Positions 1-6,973 of a stretch of 10,226 nucleotides of DNA are shown in pieces. Numbering within the stretch: the stretch's first letter is position 1; every line of letters starts with the position of its first letter. The stretch lies in the NCBI GenBank assembly GCA_022729615.1, contig DZAQ01000043.1, forward strand, positions 1-10,226, read 5' to 3'. Source of the DNA: Sulfurovum sp. Lineage in GTDB: Bacteria; Campylobacterota; Campylobacteria; Campylobacterales; Sulfurovaceae. The translations under genes were made by a program, and so were the position numbers. The notes under the pieces are model-generated. The model was not told the origin of the DNA, ran no database searches, and worked only from the letters and a program-made list of their open reading frames with translations.

Positions 1-2
1 GA

Positions 3-692
3 TATGGTGAAAATCCAAACAGACTCGGAGCCTATTATCAATTTCAGGTACTCATCAAGCCGAGCCCGGATAATATCCAAGAGCTTTATCTCAAATCATT
101 GGAGTATCTGGGGCTCAATCTGGGAGAGCATGATATCCGTTTTATTGAGGATAACTGGGAATCTCCGACCCTTGGGGCTTGGGGGCTTGGCTGGGAAGTT
201 TGGCTTGATGGGATGGAGGTGACACAGTTTACCTATTTTCAGCAAGTCGGCGGGGTGGCTTGCGATCCGGTAGCAGTGGAGATCACATACGGTACCGAAA
301 GGCTTGCGATGTATCTGCAAGGCGTGGAGAGCGTTTTTGATATTGTTTGGAACCGATACGGTGACGCCGTGACGACCTATGCCGATGTGCACAAAGAGAG
401 TGAATATGAGTTTAGCAGATACCACTTCGAAGTCGCAAGTATCGAGAAACTATTGGGAGATTTCGAGAAAGCAAGCGCTGAGTGCCGCAGTTGTCTGGAT
501 GCCGGGTTGCCGCTGCCTGCGTATGATCAGTGTATGGCGGCTTCACATGCGTTTAATGTATTGGATGCGCGCAAAGCCATCTCTCAGGCGCAAAGACAAA
601 ACTATATTCTCAAGATCAGGGAGCTTTCTAAAGGGTGCGCCGAGCTTTATAAAGCGCAAGAGCATGAACGCATCCATAGAATAAGTAAATAA
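3..692 (+). CDS. glyQ: glycyl-tRNA synthetase alpha subunit (5' end missing)
   Basis: Class II aminoacyl-tRNA synthetase alpha chain of the bacterial alpha2-beta2 glycyl-tRNA synthetase. It activates glycine with ATP in the cytoplasm and works with the GlyS beta chain, which is not in this window. The reading frame is open from the first full codon (base 3), and the first visible residues YGENPNRLGAYYQFQ are the family's conserved core. About 70 N-terminal residues therefore lie upstream; 229 are visible and the family is usually about 290-300. Visible landmarks are DNWESPTLGAWGLGWEVW (about visible residues 50-67), FTYFQQVGG, and the motif 3 box GTERLAMY (97-104), which carries the ATP-binding Arg. 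The C-terminal LDARKAISQAQRQ helix is also typical. The stop is TAA, with only 16 bases before the next gene and no terminator, so transcription probably continues downstream. Identification is by similarity remembered from the E. coli protein. Confidence 0.97.
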   Translation, partial: YGENPNRLGAYYQFQVLIKPSPDNIQELYLKSLEYLGLNLGEHDIRFIEDNWESPTLGAWGLGWEVWLDGMEVTQFTYFQQVGGVACDPVAVEITYGTERLAMYLQGVESVFDIVWNRYGDAVTTYADVHKESEYEFSRYHFEVASIEKLLGDFEKASAECRSCLDAGLPLPAYDQCMAASHAFNVLDARKAISQAQRQNYILKIRELSKGCAELYKAQEHERIHRISK

Positions 693-708
693 TCTCGGCG
701 GAGGGGCA

Positions 709-1464
709 ATGAGACTGCAAGAGATTTATGATTTTCTCAATCGGATCACTCCGTTTGAGCTCCAAGAAAAGTGGGACAATAGCGGTCTGCTGATCGGCAC
801 AATGTCGAGGGAGATCAGTCAAATCATTATAAGTTTGGATATAGATGAGGAGCTGGTCGAAAAGAGTGATGCGGGAGTGCTTTTTGTGGTGCATCACCCA
901 TTGATCTTTGAGAGACTTGGCAGACTTGACTTCGCCCAATACCCTGCAAATCTCATAGAGAAGATGATCCTCAAGGGGCAATCGCTCATTGCTCTGCATA
1001 CCAATTTTGATCAAACCCACCTCAATCGTTATGTCTTTGAAAAGATTCTTGGTTTTGATGTGGCGCAGCAGGATGGTTATTTTTGTACTGCCCATGGGCA
1101 TTGGACGAAAGAGAGTCTTTATGAGATTATTCAAGAGCGCTTGCGGCTGCCGTTTTTGAAAGTTGTCGCCCCGAGGGAGGAGATACAAAGCATTACGATC
1201 ACTACGGGTGCGGGTGCCTCTATGATCGACAAAGTACAGAGCGATTGTTTTCTCACAGGTGATATCAAATACCACGACGCCATGAAGGCAAAGTCTCAAA
1301 ATTTGATGCTTGTTGATATTGGACATTTTGAGAGTGAACAATTTTTTGCCGAGGTTCTTTATGAGGAGTTGAAAGTTTTACCTCTTTTGGCTATAATATC
1401 AAATTCTAAAAACCCGTTTCATTTTATAGGGGATACACACACTCAAGGATGCAAGATTGAATAA
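709..1464 (+). CDS. Nif3/DUF34 family dinuclear-metal protein (YbgI-like)
   Basis: Member of the Nif3/YbgI (DUF34) family, often labelled 'GTP cyclohydrolase 1 type 2 homolog'. The true cellular role of the family is unsettled. The 251-residue length fits the short, single-domain form. Visible motifs are KWDNSGLLIG (21-30), the metal-binding VVHHPLIF (His62, His63), ALHTNFD (His97, Asp101), GDIKYHDA (184-191) and GHFESE (His206, Glu210). Together these supply the ligands for a two-metal site. The ATG is preceded by GGAGG at 700-704 with a short spacer. The 3' end overlaps the next gene by 8 bases. A consensus-like promoter is embedded in codons near the 3' end (1369-1397). Family assignment is firm; enzymatic function is not claimed. 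Confidence 0.93.
   Translation: MRLQEIYDFLNRITPFELQEKWDNSGLLIGTMSREISQIIISLDIDEELVEKSDAGVLFVVHHPLIFERLGRLDFAQYPANLIEKMILKGQSLIALHTNFDQTHLNRYVFEKILGFDVAQQDGYFCTAHGHWTKESLYEIIQERLRLPFLKVVAPREEIQSITITTGAGASMIDKVQSDCFLTGDIKYHDAMKAKSQNLMLVDIGHFESEQFFAEVLYEELKVLPLLAIISNSKNPFHFIGDTHTQGCKIE
1369..1397 (+). promoter_or_regulatory. intragenic sigma-70-type promoter for the zinc-ribbon gene
   Basis: TTGAAA (1369-1374) and a perfect TATAAT (1392-1397) are separated by 17 bases, the ideal sigma-70 geometry. This lies inside the 3' end of the nif3-like gene, about 60 bases ahead of the TTG start at 1457. A T-rich stretch between the boxes also fits campylobacterial promoters. Transcription would begin near 1404. 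Being inside a coding region, the match could be chance. Confidence 0.5.
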
Positions 1465-2176
1465 AAATATACAAGAGTTGGTACAACTCTCTTCTATCGA
1501 CAAAAAAATAGATAGTTTTCAGCCACAAATTGATGCTGCTCAAATGAAAATAACAAAATCAAACGCAAAGCTTCAAGAGGCTAGGGGGCGTCTTGAGAAG
1601 ATAAAAGGTTTGATTGCTAGCAATGAGCAAAAGATTGTCACTTATGAGGAGCAGTTGAGATTTTTGGGTGAACAGCTCAAAAATAGTGTCAAAAAGAGCA
1701 GAGATATCTCCTCCGAAAAAGAGATGAAAGCATTGGCGATCGAAGAGGATATCGCCAAAGAGAAGATGACTTTTGCCAACGAAGAGATAGCCAGACTTCA
1801 AGAGATCAATGCAAAAAAATTGATTGAGAGTCAAGAAGAGCAGGGCGGATTTGATCTATTGGAGAGTGAGTGTTCTTCTATTGCAGCTGATGTTGAAAAT
1901 GAAAAATCCCAGATTGAAACAAATAAGATCGGACTTTTTTCTGATAGAGAAAAAACGATCAGAGAAGTTGATCAGAAAGTTTTGGCATTTTATGAGAAGA
2001 TACGAAACTGGGCCGGCAACAGCGCTGTGGCACTTGTAAAAAAACAGGCTTGTTACGGATGTTATATGAAACTCAACGATAAAACCTATGCTGATGTCAT
2101 CCGTGCAGAGGAGATTACCACCTGCCCTCATTGCGGCAGAATACTCTATGTCGAGAGAGAATCAGCAGGGATATAA
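1457..2176 (+). CDS. coiled-coil C4 zinc-ribbon protein, HP0958/FlgZ-like
   Basis: Homolog of the C4-type zinc-ribbon family that includes Helicobacter pylori HP0958 (FlgZ), reported to bind RpoN (sigma-54) and the flaA mRNA and so to control flagellar gene expression. The 239 residues begin with a long charged alpha-helical region (about 5-180), rich in Glu, Lys and Gln with heptad-like spacing, as in the HP0958 coiled-coil hairpin. The C-terminus has a zinc ribbon with C199-x2-C202 (CYGC) and C223-x2-C226 (CPHC). The start is TTG, chosen because AAGGA at 1445-1449 sits 7 bases upstream and no ATG fits. The start overlaps the stop of the nif3-like gene. A separate internal promoter may serve it. 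The flagellar role is inferred from the family; no flagellar genes are visible here. Confidence 0.88.
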   Translation: MNKNIQELVQLSSIDKKIDSFQPQIDAAQMKITKSNAKLQEARGRLEKIKGLIASNEQKIVTYEEQLRFLGEQLKNSVKKSRDISSEKEMKALAIEEDIAKEKMTFANEEIARLQEINAKKLIESQEEQGGFDLLESECSSIAADVENEKSQIETNKIGLFSDREKTIREVDQKVLAFYEKIRNWAGNSAVALVKKQACYGCYMKLNDKTYADVIRAEEITTCPHCGRILYVERESAGI

Positions 2177-3343
2177 TTGAGTATTTTTGCACCCTTTTAT
2201 AGTGCGGTAGCGGCGCTTTTTTACATTGTAGCGCTGCCGTTCTTGCCTTTTTTGGCTTTGAGACAAAAATACTCCCAATCGCTTCCGGCACGATTTTTTC
2301 TTTGGAAAAATCCTCCGCTTCAAAAAGACGGAATCTGGATCCATAGCTGCAGCTTCGGAGAGGCGCGTTCATTGCGTCCGCTATTCAAAATCATCCCGCC
2401 TTCTCTATTGAGATTGACCACAACGACACAAACCGGAATGCACGAGATTTCTATGCAGACCAAAGAGGCAAGATATCTCCCTTATGAGCTCTTGCTTCAC
2501 TTTTGGATCAAGCCCCAAAAAATGCTTATAGTGACGGAAGCAGAGCTCTGGTATCTTCTCTTCATGCTCGCCCGTCGCAAGGGCGCTCGAACTCTGCTTG
2601 TGAATGCGCGCATCTCTGAGCGTTCCTTTCCGAAGTACAAGCGTTTTGGGTGGCTCTATCGGAGAATTTTTGAGCAGATAGATGCCATTTATGCGCAGAG
2701 TGGAGAGGATAGAGAGCGGCTTGAGACTCTTGGCGCTAGAAATGTAGTTGTCACAGGCAATATCAAATTTGCTGATATCGCCCAGCCCACAGAGACTCTT
2801 TTGAAGCCAAACGGAGTCTTGGTGTGCGCCGGAAGCACGCACGAAGGCGAGGAGTCATCCATCCTTGCCGCCTTCAAAATGCTCAAAAACAATCAGCCGG
2901 AGGCAAAACTTCTGATAGTCCCACGCCATCCGGAGCGCTTCGAGAAGGTTAATAGCTTGATGAGTGCGTATGCGCATCTGCAGGGGTGGAGTTATCAAAG
3001 ATGGAGTGATGCAAAAGAGTTGCGAAGCGATATCGTGCTTATTGATACGATCGGTGAGCTTATCAACTTTTATGCCATCAGTGATGTGGTGGTGCTCGGC
3101 GGCGCTTTTGAGCCGATCGGGGGGCACAATGCCGCTGAGGCTGCGCAGTTTGGCTGCAAGATCATCTCCGGAGAGCACTACTTCAATCAAAAGGATATTT
3201 TTGCAGGAATTGAGGGGATAACGATCGTATCCAAAGAGAGTTTGGGGGAGGCGCTGCAGTATCCCAAGCTGCTTGCCCCCTCCAAAATCAAAAGAGAGAT
3301 TGATCTTGCGCCGATTATCACGGAGATCCAAAGTGTTTTATGA
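2177..3343 (+). CDS. waaA: 3-deoxy-D-manno-octulosonic acid transferase (WaaA/KdtA)
   Basis: Kdo transferase, a GT30 glycosyltransferase that moves Kdo from CMP-Kdo to the lipid A precursor at the inner membrane during lipopolysaccharide assembly. The 388 residues begin with a hydrophobic anchor (about 3-28, AVAALFYIVALPFLPFL). Next comes the acceptor domain with IHSCSFGEARSL (56-66), where Glu62 matches the catalytic base of the family's SVGE motif, then VTEAELW (119-125) and NARISERS (143-150). The GT-B donor half has CAGSTHEGEE (217-226), VPRHPERF (248-255), DTIGELINFYAISDV (290-304) and the CMP-binding GGHNAAEAAQFG (315-326). The start is TTG, directly after the TAA of the zinc-ribbon gene, with AGGGA at 2167-2171. 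Whether it adds one Kdo or two cannot be read from the sequence. Confidence 0.95.
   Translation: MSIFAPFYSAVAALFYIVALPFLPFLALRQKYSQSLPARFFLWKNPPLQKDGIWIHSCSFGEARSLRPLFKIIPPSLLRLTTTTQTGMHEISMQTKEARYLPYELLLHFWIKPQKMLIVTEAELWYLLFMLARRKGARTLLVNARISERSFPKYKRFGWLYRRIFEQIDAIYAQSGEDRERLETLGARNVVVTGNIKFADIAQPTETLLKPNGVLVCAGSTHEGEESSILAAFKMLKNNQPEAKLLIVPRHPERFEKVNSLMSAYAHLQGWSYQRWSDAKELRSDIVLIDTIGELINFYAISDVVVLGGAFEPIGGHNAAEAAQFGCKIISGEHYFNQKDIFAGIEGITIVSKESLGEALQYPKLLAPSKIKREIDLAPIITEIQSVL
3322..3326 (+). promoter_or_regulatory. ribosome binding site fixing the DUF167 GTG start
   Basis: GGAGA lies inside the waaA 3' end, 6 bases before the GTG at 3333. No ATG occurs near the family N-terminus, so this site decides the start. 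Confidence 0.6.
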
Positions 3344-3626
3344 GATAAAGGATGAGAGTGCTGTTCTCTCCATCAAGGCACAGCCCTCAGCCAGCAAAAA
3401 TGAATTTTGCGGCTTGTATGATCAAGATGCGATCAAGATACGCATCAAGGCGCCGGCAGTTGAGGGGGCGGCAAATAGAGAGCTTATCGCTTTTCTCTCC
3501 AAAAGTTTCAAGATACCTAAAAGCGATTTTGCTATTGTATCGGGTGAGAACAGCAAGATAAAGAGGGTGAAGATGCCTCTGAGTCAAAATTTTCTACAAT
3601 TTATCAAAGATATTGAAACCCTCTAA
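3333..3626 (+). CDS. DUF167 / YggU (UPF0235) family small protein
   Basis: Small conserved protein of the DUF167/YggU family; function unknown. Using the GTG at 3333 gives 97 residues, the usual family length (about 95-100). The reading frame is open further upstream inside waaA, but those residues read as waaA shadow. Conserved features are LSIKAQPSASKNEF (12-25), the central IKIRIKAPAVEGAANREL segment with the A-P-x-x-G-x-A-N signature, and VSGENSKIKRVKM near the C-terminus, matching the family's G-x-x-S-x-x-K. The gene overlaps the end of waaA by 11 bases, so translation is probably coupled. A broad translation or RNA link is sometimes guessed from gene neighbourhood, but nothing in the sequence shows it. 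Confidence 0.88.
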   Translation: MFYEIKDESAVLSIKAQPSASKNEFCGLYDQDAIKIRIKAPAVEGAANRELIAFLSKSFKIPKSDFAIVSGENSKIKRVKMPLSQNFLQFIKDIETL

Positions 3627-3634
3627 GCAGGAAA

Positions 3635-3640
3635 AAGGAG
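3635..3640 (+). promoter_or_regulatory. ribosome binding site fixing the pseudouridine synthase ATG start
   Basis: AAGGAG at 3635-3640 is 8 bases upstream of ATG 3649. It overlaps the in-frame GTG at 3640 and follows the in-frame TTG at 3613, arguing against both earlier starts. Confidence 0.65.
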
Positions 3641-3648
3641 TGAAAAAC

Positions 3649-4380
3649 ATGGAAAAAGCTTATAAACTTTTGGCACAACAAGCACAAATCTCCAACGCAA
3701 AAGCAAAGGAGTTGATCGACAGAGGGCTTGTATTTGTGGGGGAGAAAAAAGTCAAGATCGCACGAGCTGACCTGCCCGATGATACAAGCTTCCGCATCAT
3801 AGAGATTCCAAAAGTGCAAATACTCTTTGAGGATGAGCATATCATCGCCGTGAACAAACCCGCGCAAATGGATAGTTACGATATTCAAGAGGGTATCGCG
3901 GGGAGTGAACTTCTGCATCGTCTTGACCGAGAGACTAGTGGAGTACTCCTATTGGGCAAGCACAGAGAGTTCATCGAAGAGGCGATCAAAGAGTTCAAAA
4001 ACCGAAGAGTTAAAAAAGAGTATATCGCTTGGGTAGAGGGAATAGTCTATGAGGAGATCGAGATAGATGCCCCCATTTTGACGATCAAGAAGGGAAAGGC
4101 CTTTTCTCGTATCGATATGGTACGCGGCAAGCCCGCACATACCAAGGTCAAGCCCATGGAGGTGCAGGGCAAAAAGAGCAAAGTCTCCATCGAGATCACA
4201 ACGGGCAGAACACATCAGATACGGGTGCATCTTGCAAGCATAGGTCATCCTGTCGTCGGGGATGAGCAATATGGCAGCTTTACCAAAAATCAAAGGATAT
4301 TGCTGCACTCAAAAAAGATCGCTCTGCTTGACTATAGTTTTGAGGCAGCCGAACCCAAAGATATTCTCAGGTATAAATAA
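3649..4380 (+). CDS. RluA-family RNA pseudouridine synthase
   Basis: Isomerises uridine to pseudouridine in rRNA or tRNA. From ATG 3649 the protein has 243 residues. An N-terminal S4-like RNA-binding domain (about 1-45, with ISNAKAKELIDRGLVFVGEKK) leads into the RluA catalytic domain. Motif I-like DEHIIAVNKPAQM (62-74) is followed by motif II, LLHRLDRETSGVLLLGK (88-104), in which Asp93 is the catalytic residue. Later come FKNRRVKKEYIAWVEG (116-131) and ITTGRTHQIRVHLASIGHP (183-201), which is the motif III region. The gene sits 22 bases after the DUF167 stop at the end of the first operon. The target uridine cannot be assigned; the protein is shorter than E. coli RluC or RluD, so naming it after either would be unsafe. 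Confidence 0.93.
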   Translation: MEKAYKLLAQQAQISNAKAKELIDRGLVFVGEKKVKIARADLPDDTSFRIIEIPKVQILFEDEHIIAVNKPAQMDSYDIQEGIAGSELLHRLDRETSGVLLLGKHREFIEEAIKEFKNRRVKKEYIAWVEGIVYEEIEIDAPILTIKKGKAFSRIDMVRGKPAHTKVKPMEVQGKKSKVSIEITTGRTHQIRVHLASIGHPVVGDEQYGSFTKNQRILLHSKKIALLDYSFEAAEPKDILRYK

Positions 4381-4399
4381 TCATATCTGCGAGAGGGGG

Positions 4400-4430
4400 T
4401 TTAAGTCCCGATTGGATACAATTGCATAAT
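4400..4430 (+). promoter_or_regulatory. probable promoter of ffh
   Basis: In the 76-base gap before ffh, TTTAAGT (4400-4406) resembles the upstream box described for Campylobacter sigma-70 promoters. CATAAT (4425-4430) matches five of six -10 positions and is preceded by TTG. The predicted start is near 4437, giving a leader of about 20 bases. There is no clear terminator ahead of it, so readthrough from the upstream operon is also likely. Confidence 0.45.
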
Positions 4431-4456
4431 TTTATTGAGAGAGATAGCGAGAGAAA

Positions 4457-5809
4457 ATGTTTGATACTTTAACAGAAGGCTTCAAAAACGCGATTGGAAA
4501 GATTCGTTTTCATGATGATGAAAAGTCGCTCAAAAATGCGACTCTAGAGCTCAAAAAGTCGCTTCTAAAAGCGGATGTGCATCACAAGGTGGTCAAAGAT
4601 TTGATCACTGTTGTGGAGCACGATACAAAACAAAACGGTATCGGGAAAGAGAGCTTTTTGCGAGCCCTTCAGGATGAACTGACATCCATCCTCACAGTCA
4701 AGGGCAACCAAGGATTTGTATTTGCATCCAAACCGCCTACGGTTGTGCTGATGATAGGACTTCAGGGTTCAGGAAAAACCACTACTACCGGGAAAATTGC
4801 CTATTTCCTCAAAGAGCAGAAGAAGAAAAAAGTTCTAATCGTAGCTGCCGACTTGCAAAGATTGGCAGCGGTAGAGCAGCTTAGGCAGATAACGGCGCAG
4901 ATAGGTGTGGAGCTAGTCGCTGATGAGGGTGCCACACCGGCGTCTATCGTCAAGAGCGCTTTGCAGAAGGCAGAACAGGAACTCTATGATGTTGTATTGA
5001 TCGACACTGCAGGTCGTTTGGCGATCGATGAAGAGCTGATGGATGAACTTTCGCAGATCAAAAAGATTGCCGATCCCGATGAGCTCTTCTATGTAGCCGA
5101 TGCGATGACAGGACAGGATGCTGTACGAACCGCACAAACTTTCAAAGAGAAGATCGGTATCACCGGCGTGATCTTGAGTAAATTTGACGGTGACAGCAAG
5201 GGTGGCGTCGCTCTCGGTCTTGCGCAGCAGGTTGGAGTTCCGCTGCGCTTTATCGGTGCAGGTGAAAAGATGCCTGATCTCGAGCAGTTTTTGCCTGAAA
5301 GGATCGTCAGCCGATTGATGGGGGCAGGGGATATTGAGTCTCTTGCCGAGAGAACAGCTGCTGTGATCGACGAGAAGCAGGCGAAACGATTGACGCAAAA
5401 GATCAAAAAAGGCGCATTTAATTTTAATGACTTTCTCGAGCAGCTCGAGCAGGTCAAGAAATTGGGCTCCATGAAATCAATCTTGGGGATGATCCCGGGG
5501 ATGGGTTCGATGGCAAAACAGATAGGCGATATGGATTTGGACAAATCGGATGAGATGAAACGCATCAAAGCGCTCATCTCTTCGATGACACCCAAGGAGA
5601 GAGAAAACCCGGATCTGCTTACAAATAGCAGAAAAAGAAGAATATCCGCCGGAGCCGGACTTGATCAACAGCAGGTCAATCGTATCTTGAAACAGTTTAC
5701 AAATGCCTCAAAAATGGCGAAGAAGCTCTCCACAAAGGGCGGCATGAAGCAGATGCAAGAGATGATGGGGAAAATGCAAGGCGGAGGATTCCCGGGATTG
5801 CCCAGGTAG
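4457..5809 (+). CDS. ffh: signal recognition particle protein Ffh (SRP54)
   Basis: GTPase of the signal recognition particle. It binds 4.5S RNA and signal sequences of nascent inner-membrane proteins and docks with FtsY. The 450 residues are a normal length. Domains in order are an N domain helical bundle (about 1-90), the G domain and the M domain (about 300-450). In the G domain, GLQGSGKTTTTGKIA (101-115) is the P-loop, DLQRLAAVEQLR (132-143) is the G2-like box, DTAGRLAIDEEL (183-194) is G3 and SKFDGDSKGGVAL (241-253) is G4. The M domain has the methionine-rich GMIPGMGSMAKQIGDM (344-359), the RNA-binding SRKRRISAGAG (391-401) and a Met/Gly-rich tail. The G2 box has Leu where DxxRPAA usually has Pro. 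G4 reads SKFDGDSKGG rather than the common TKLDGDxRGG. Shine-Dalgarno pairing is weak (GAGAG-type purines before ATG 4457). Confidence 0.97.
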   Translation: MFDTLTEGFKNAIGKIRFHDDEKSLKNATLELKKSLLKADVHHKVVKDLITVVEHDTKQNGIGKESFLRALQDELTSILTVKGNQGFVFASKPPTVVLMIGLQGSGKTTTTGKIAYFLKEQKKKKVLIVAADLQRLAAVEQLRQITAQIGVELVADEGATPASIVKSALQKAEQELYDVVLIDTAGRLAIDEELMDELSQIKKIADPDELFYVADAMTGQDAVRTAQTFKEKIGITGVILSKFDGDSKGGVALGLAQQVGVPLRFIGAGEKMPDLEQFLPERIVSRLMGAGDIESLAERTAAVIDEKQAKRLTQKIKKGAFNFNDFLEQLEQVKKLGSMKSILGMIPGMGSMAKQIGDMDLDKSDEMKRIKALISSMTPKERENPDLLTNSRKRRISAGAGLDQQQVNRILKQFTNASKMAKKLSTKGGMKQMQEMMGKMQGGGFPGLPR

Positions 5810-5841
5810 GCAGATCGGGAGAAATCATTTTAGCTTGAAAT

Positions 5842-5874
5842 TTTAAATAATTTTTATAATTGATATGGTATAAT
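5842..5874 (+). promoter_or_regulatory. strong extended -10 promoter of the rpsP-rplS operon
   Basis: A perfect extended -10, TGGTATAAT, spans 5866-5874. It lies downstream of an A/T-rich tract with TTTAAAT at 5842-5848 and runs of T, as expected for campylobacterial sigma-70 promoters that lack a strict -35. A second perfect TATAAT lies 14 bases upstream at 5855-5860. Transcription would start near 5881, leaving a leader of about 90 bases before rpsP. Confidence 0.75.
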
Positions 5875-5890
5875 TCCGCTCCAAAAAAAG

Positions 5891-5917
5891 TTTTGATGAG
5901 TGCTTTAGTCATTAAAA
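5891..5917 (+). promoter_or_regulatory. hairpin in the rpsP operon leader
   Basis: TTTTGATGA (5891-5899) can pair with TCATTAAAA (5909-5917) over 9 base pairs, one of them G-U, around a 9-base loop. The TTTTGA portion could instead pair with TCAAAA at 5934-5939, so two exclusive folds are possible. No known ribosomal-protein leader family is recognised. It is not a terminator, having no T tail. Confidence 0.35.
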
Positions 5918-5969
5918 GTAGTTGTCAGGACTTTCAAAATAAGATAATTCAATACAATAAGGAAACAAT

Positions 5970-6197
5970 ATGACAGTGATTAGAATGACCAGAATGGGCA
6001 GAAAAAAGAGACCATTTTATAGAATAGTTGTAACAGATAGCAGAAAAAGAAGAGATAGCGGCTGGATCGAGATCATAGGTCACTACAATCCGATCAGTAC
6101 GAGCAAAGATTTGACAATCGATGCCGAGAGGCTCAACTACTGGTTGAGTACCGGCGCACAGATGAGCCCGGCAGTTAAAAGACTCTCAGGTAAGTAG
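5970..6197 (+). CDS. rpsP: 30S ribosomal protein bS16
   Basis: Small-subunit ribosomal protein bS16, which stabilises 16S rRNA folding in the body of the 30S particle. The 75 residues match the short bacterial form. The N-terminus MTVIRMTRMGRKKRPFYRIV is the family signature, followed by DSRKRRDSGWIEIIGHYNP (23-41) and the C-terminal ERLNYWLSTGAQMS. ATG 5970 is preceded by AAGGA at 5959-5963 with a 6-base spacer. It is the first gene of a five-gene ribosome-maturation operon, and only 9 bases separate it from the KH gene. Confidence 0.98.
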   Translation: MTVIRMTRMGRKKRPFYRIVVTDSRKRRDSGWIEIIGHYNPISTSKDLTIDAERLNYWLSTGAQMSPAVKRLSGK

Positions 6198-6206
6198 AAG
6201 ACTTAA

Positions 6207-6452
6207 ATGCCGCAGCAATTTGTCTCTTCATATGCCAAGCTTTTGGTAAAACACCCCGAATCCATAGAGGTGAAGAGCAGCGCGATCGATGATGGACTCG
6301 ATGAGATCGTCATCTATGCGCATGAAGAGGATATCGGTAAACTGATCGGCAAAGAGGGTAAAATGATCCATGCGATCAAGACGGTTATATCCGGCTACAA
6401 AGCCAAAGGCGGCAAAAACTATCGCGTGAGTGTTCAGCCTGTCGGGCAGTGA
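6207..6452 (+). CDS. KH-domain RNA-binding protein (KhpA/YlqC-like)
   Basis: Single KH domain protein of 81 residues, the KhpA (YlqC) type found between rpsP and rimM in many bacteria. The RNA-binding loop is visible as DIGKLIGKEGKMIHAIK (42-58), with the GxxG signature GKEG at 48-51. The N-terminal helix region FVSSYAKLLVKHPESIEV is also typical. In Firmicutes, KhpA pairs with KhpB and affects cell elongation and sRNA binding. Whether that holds in this lineage is unknown, and no KhpB is visible here. The stop TGA overlaps the rimM ATG in TGATG, so rimM translation is probably coupled. Shine-Dalgarno pairing is weak (AGAAGA), suggesting reinitiation after rpsP. Confidence 0.92.
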   Translation: MPQQFVSSYAKLLVKHPESIEVKSSAIDDGLDEIVIYAHEEDIGKLIGKEGKMIHAIKTVISGYKAKGGKNYRVSVQPVGQ

Positions 6453-6973
6453 TGGAAAAGTTTTTTGTTGCCCAGGTAGGGAGAGTGGTCGGACTCAAAG
6501 GCGACCTCAAACTCCATCTTCATACTGATTTTCCAGAACAATTCCAAGCAGGACAAAACTACCAAAGCGATCGCGGATATTTGGAGATCCTCTCTGTCGA
6601 TTTCAAGCAAGGTACTATCAAGTTTCGTGGCTATGAATCACGCGAGAGTGCCCAAAAACTCACCAATGCCAAACTCTATGCCACCAAAGAGCAGACTCTT
6701 GCCAACTGTGAACTCACGGATGGGCAATATTTTTGGTTCGAGGTGATAGGCTCTGCGATCATCGAAAATGGGGAATGTTTGGGGAGCGTCGTGGAGATCG
6801 AGCGGATATTGGATACTGACTATCTGCTGGTTGGGAGTGATCAGCATTTGATCGATACCGGTTTCGCAAAGAGCTTTCTGATCCCATTTCTTCCTCGCTA
6901 CATCCTTTCGACAGACACTAAAACTAAGCAGATCTTGACACAGGATGCAAAAGATATTCTTGAGGCGAGTTGA
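6452..6973 (+). CDS. rimM: ribosome maturation factor RimM
   Basis: Assists late 30S subunit assembly around the 16S rRNA head and binds ribosomal protein uS19. From ATG 6452 the protein has 173 residues. An in-frame GTG immediately before it would add one residue, but the ATG forms the usual TGATG junction. The N-terminal beta-barrel opens with VAQVGRVVGLKGDLKLHLHTDFPEQF (6-31), the standard RimM start. The C-terminal PRC-barrel begins near GQYFWFEVIG (91-100) and ends with the conserved IPFLPRYI (144-151). The stop TGA overlaps the trmD ATG in a second TGATG. N-terminal sequence and operon position make the call firm. Confidence 0.95.
   Translation: MEKFFVAQVGRVVGLKGDLKLHLHTDFPEQFQAGQNYQSDRGYLEILSVDFKQGTIKFRGYESRESAQKLTNAKLYATKEQTLANCELTDGQYFWFEVIGSAIIENGECLGSVVEIERILDTDYLLVGSDQHLIDTGFAKSFLIPFLPRYILSTDTKTKQILTQDAKDILEAS

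Noticed and set aside
628..1341. 237-codon open frame on the minus strand
   Set aside because: It is antisense to the whole nif3-like gene, whose metal-binding motifs are clear. The antisense peptide shows no recognisable family motif.
3273..3332. Upstream extension of the DUF167 frame inside waaA
   Set aside because: The upstream residues are a shadow of the waaA C-terminus. A GTG at 3333 with GGAGA upstream gives the normal family length.
3595..3600. TACAAT as a -10 box ahead of the pseudouridine synthase
   Set aside because: No -35 or extended TG is present, the match is inside DUF167 coding sequence, and the gene is only 22 bases from its neighbour.
3613..3648. Twelve-residue N-terminal extension of the pseudouridine synthase from a TTG
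   Set aside because: The region contains the AAGGAG ribosome binding site for ATG 3649, and the S4-like domain starts naturally after that ATG.
5089..5595. 168-codon open frame on the minus strand
   Set aside because: Antisense shadow of ffh, which has all its GTPase and M-domain motifs intact.
5810..5865. Terminator after ffh
   Set aside because: The stretch is A/T-rich with T runs but has no stem of convincing length, so readthrough into the rpsP operon cannot be excluded.
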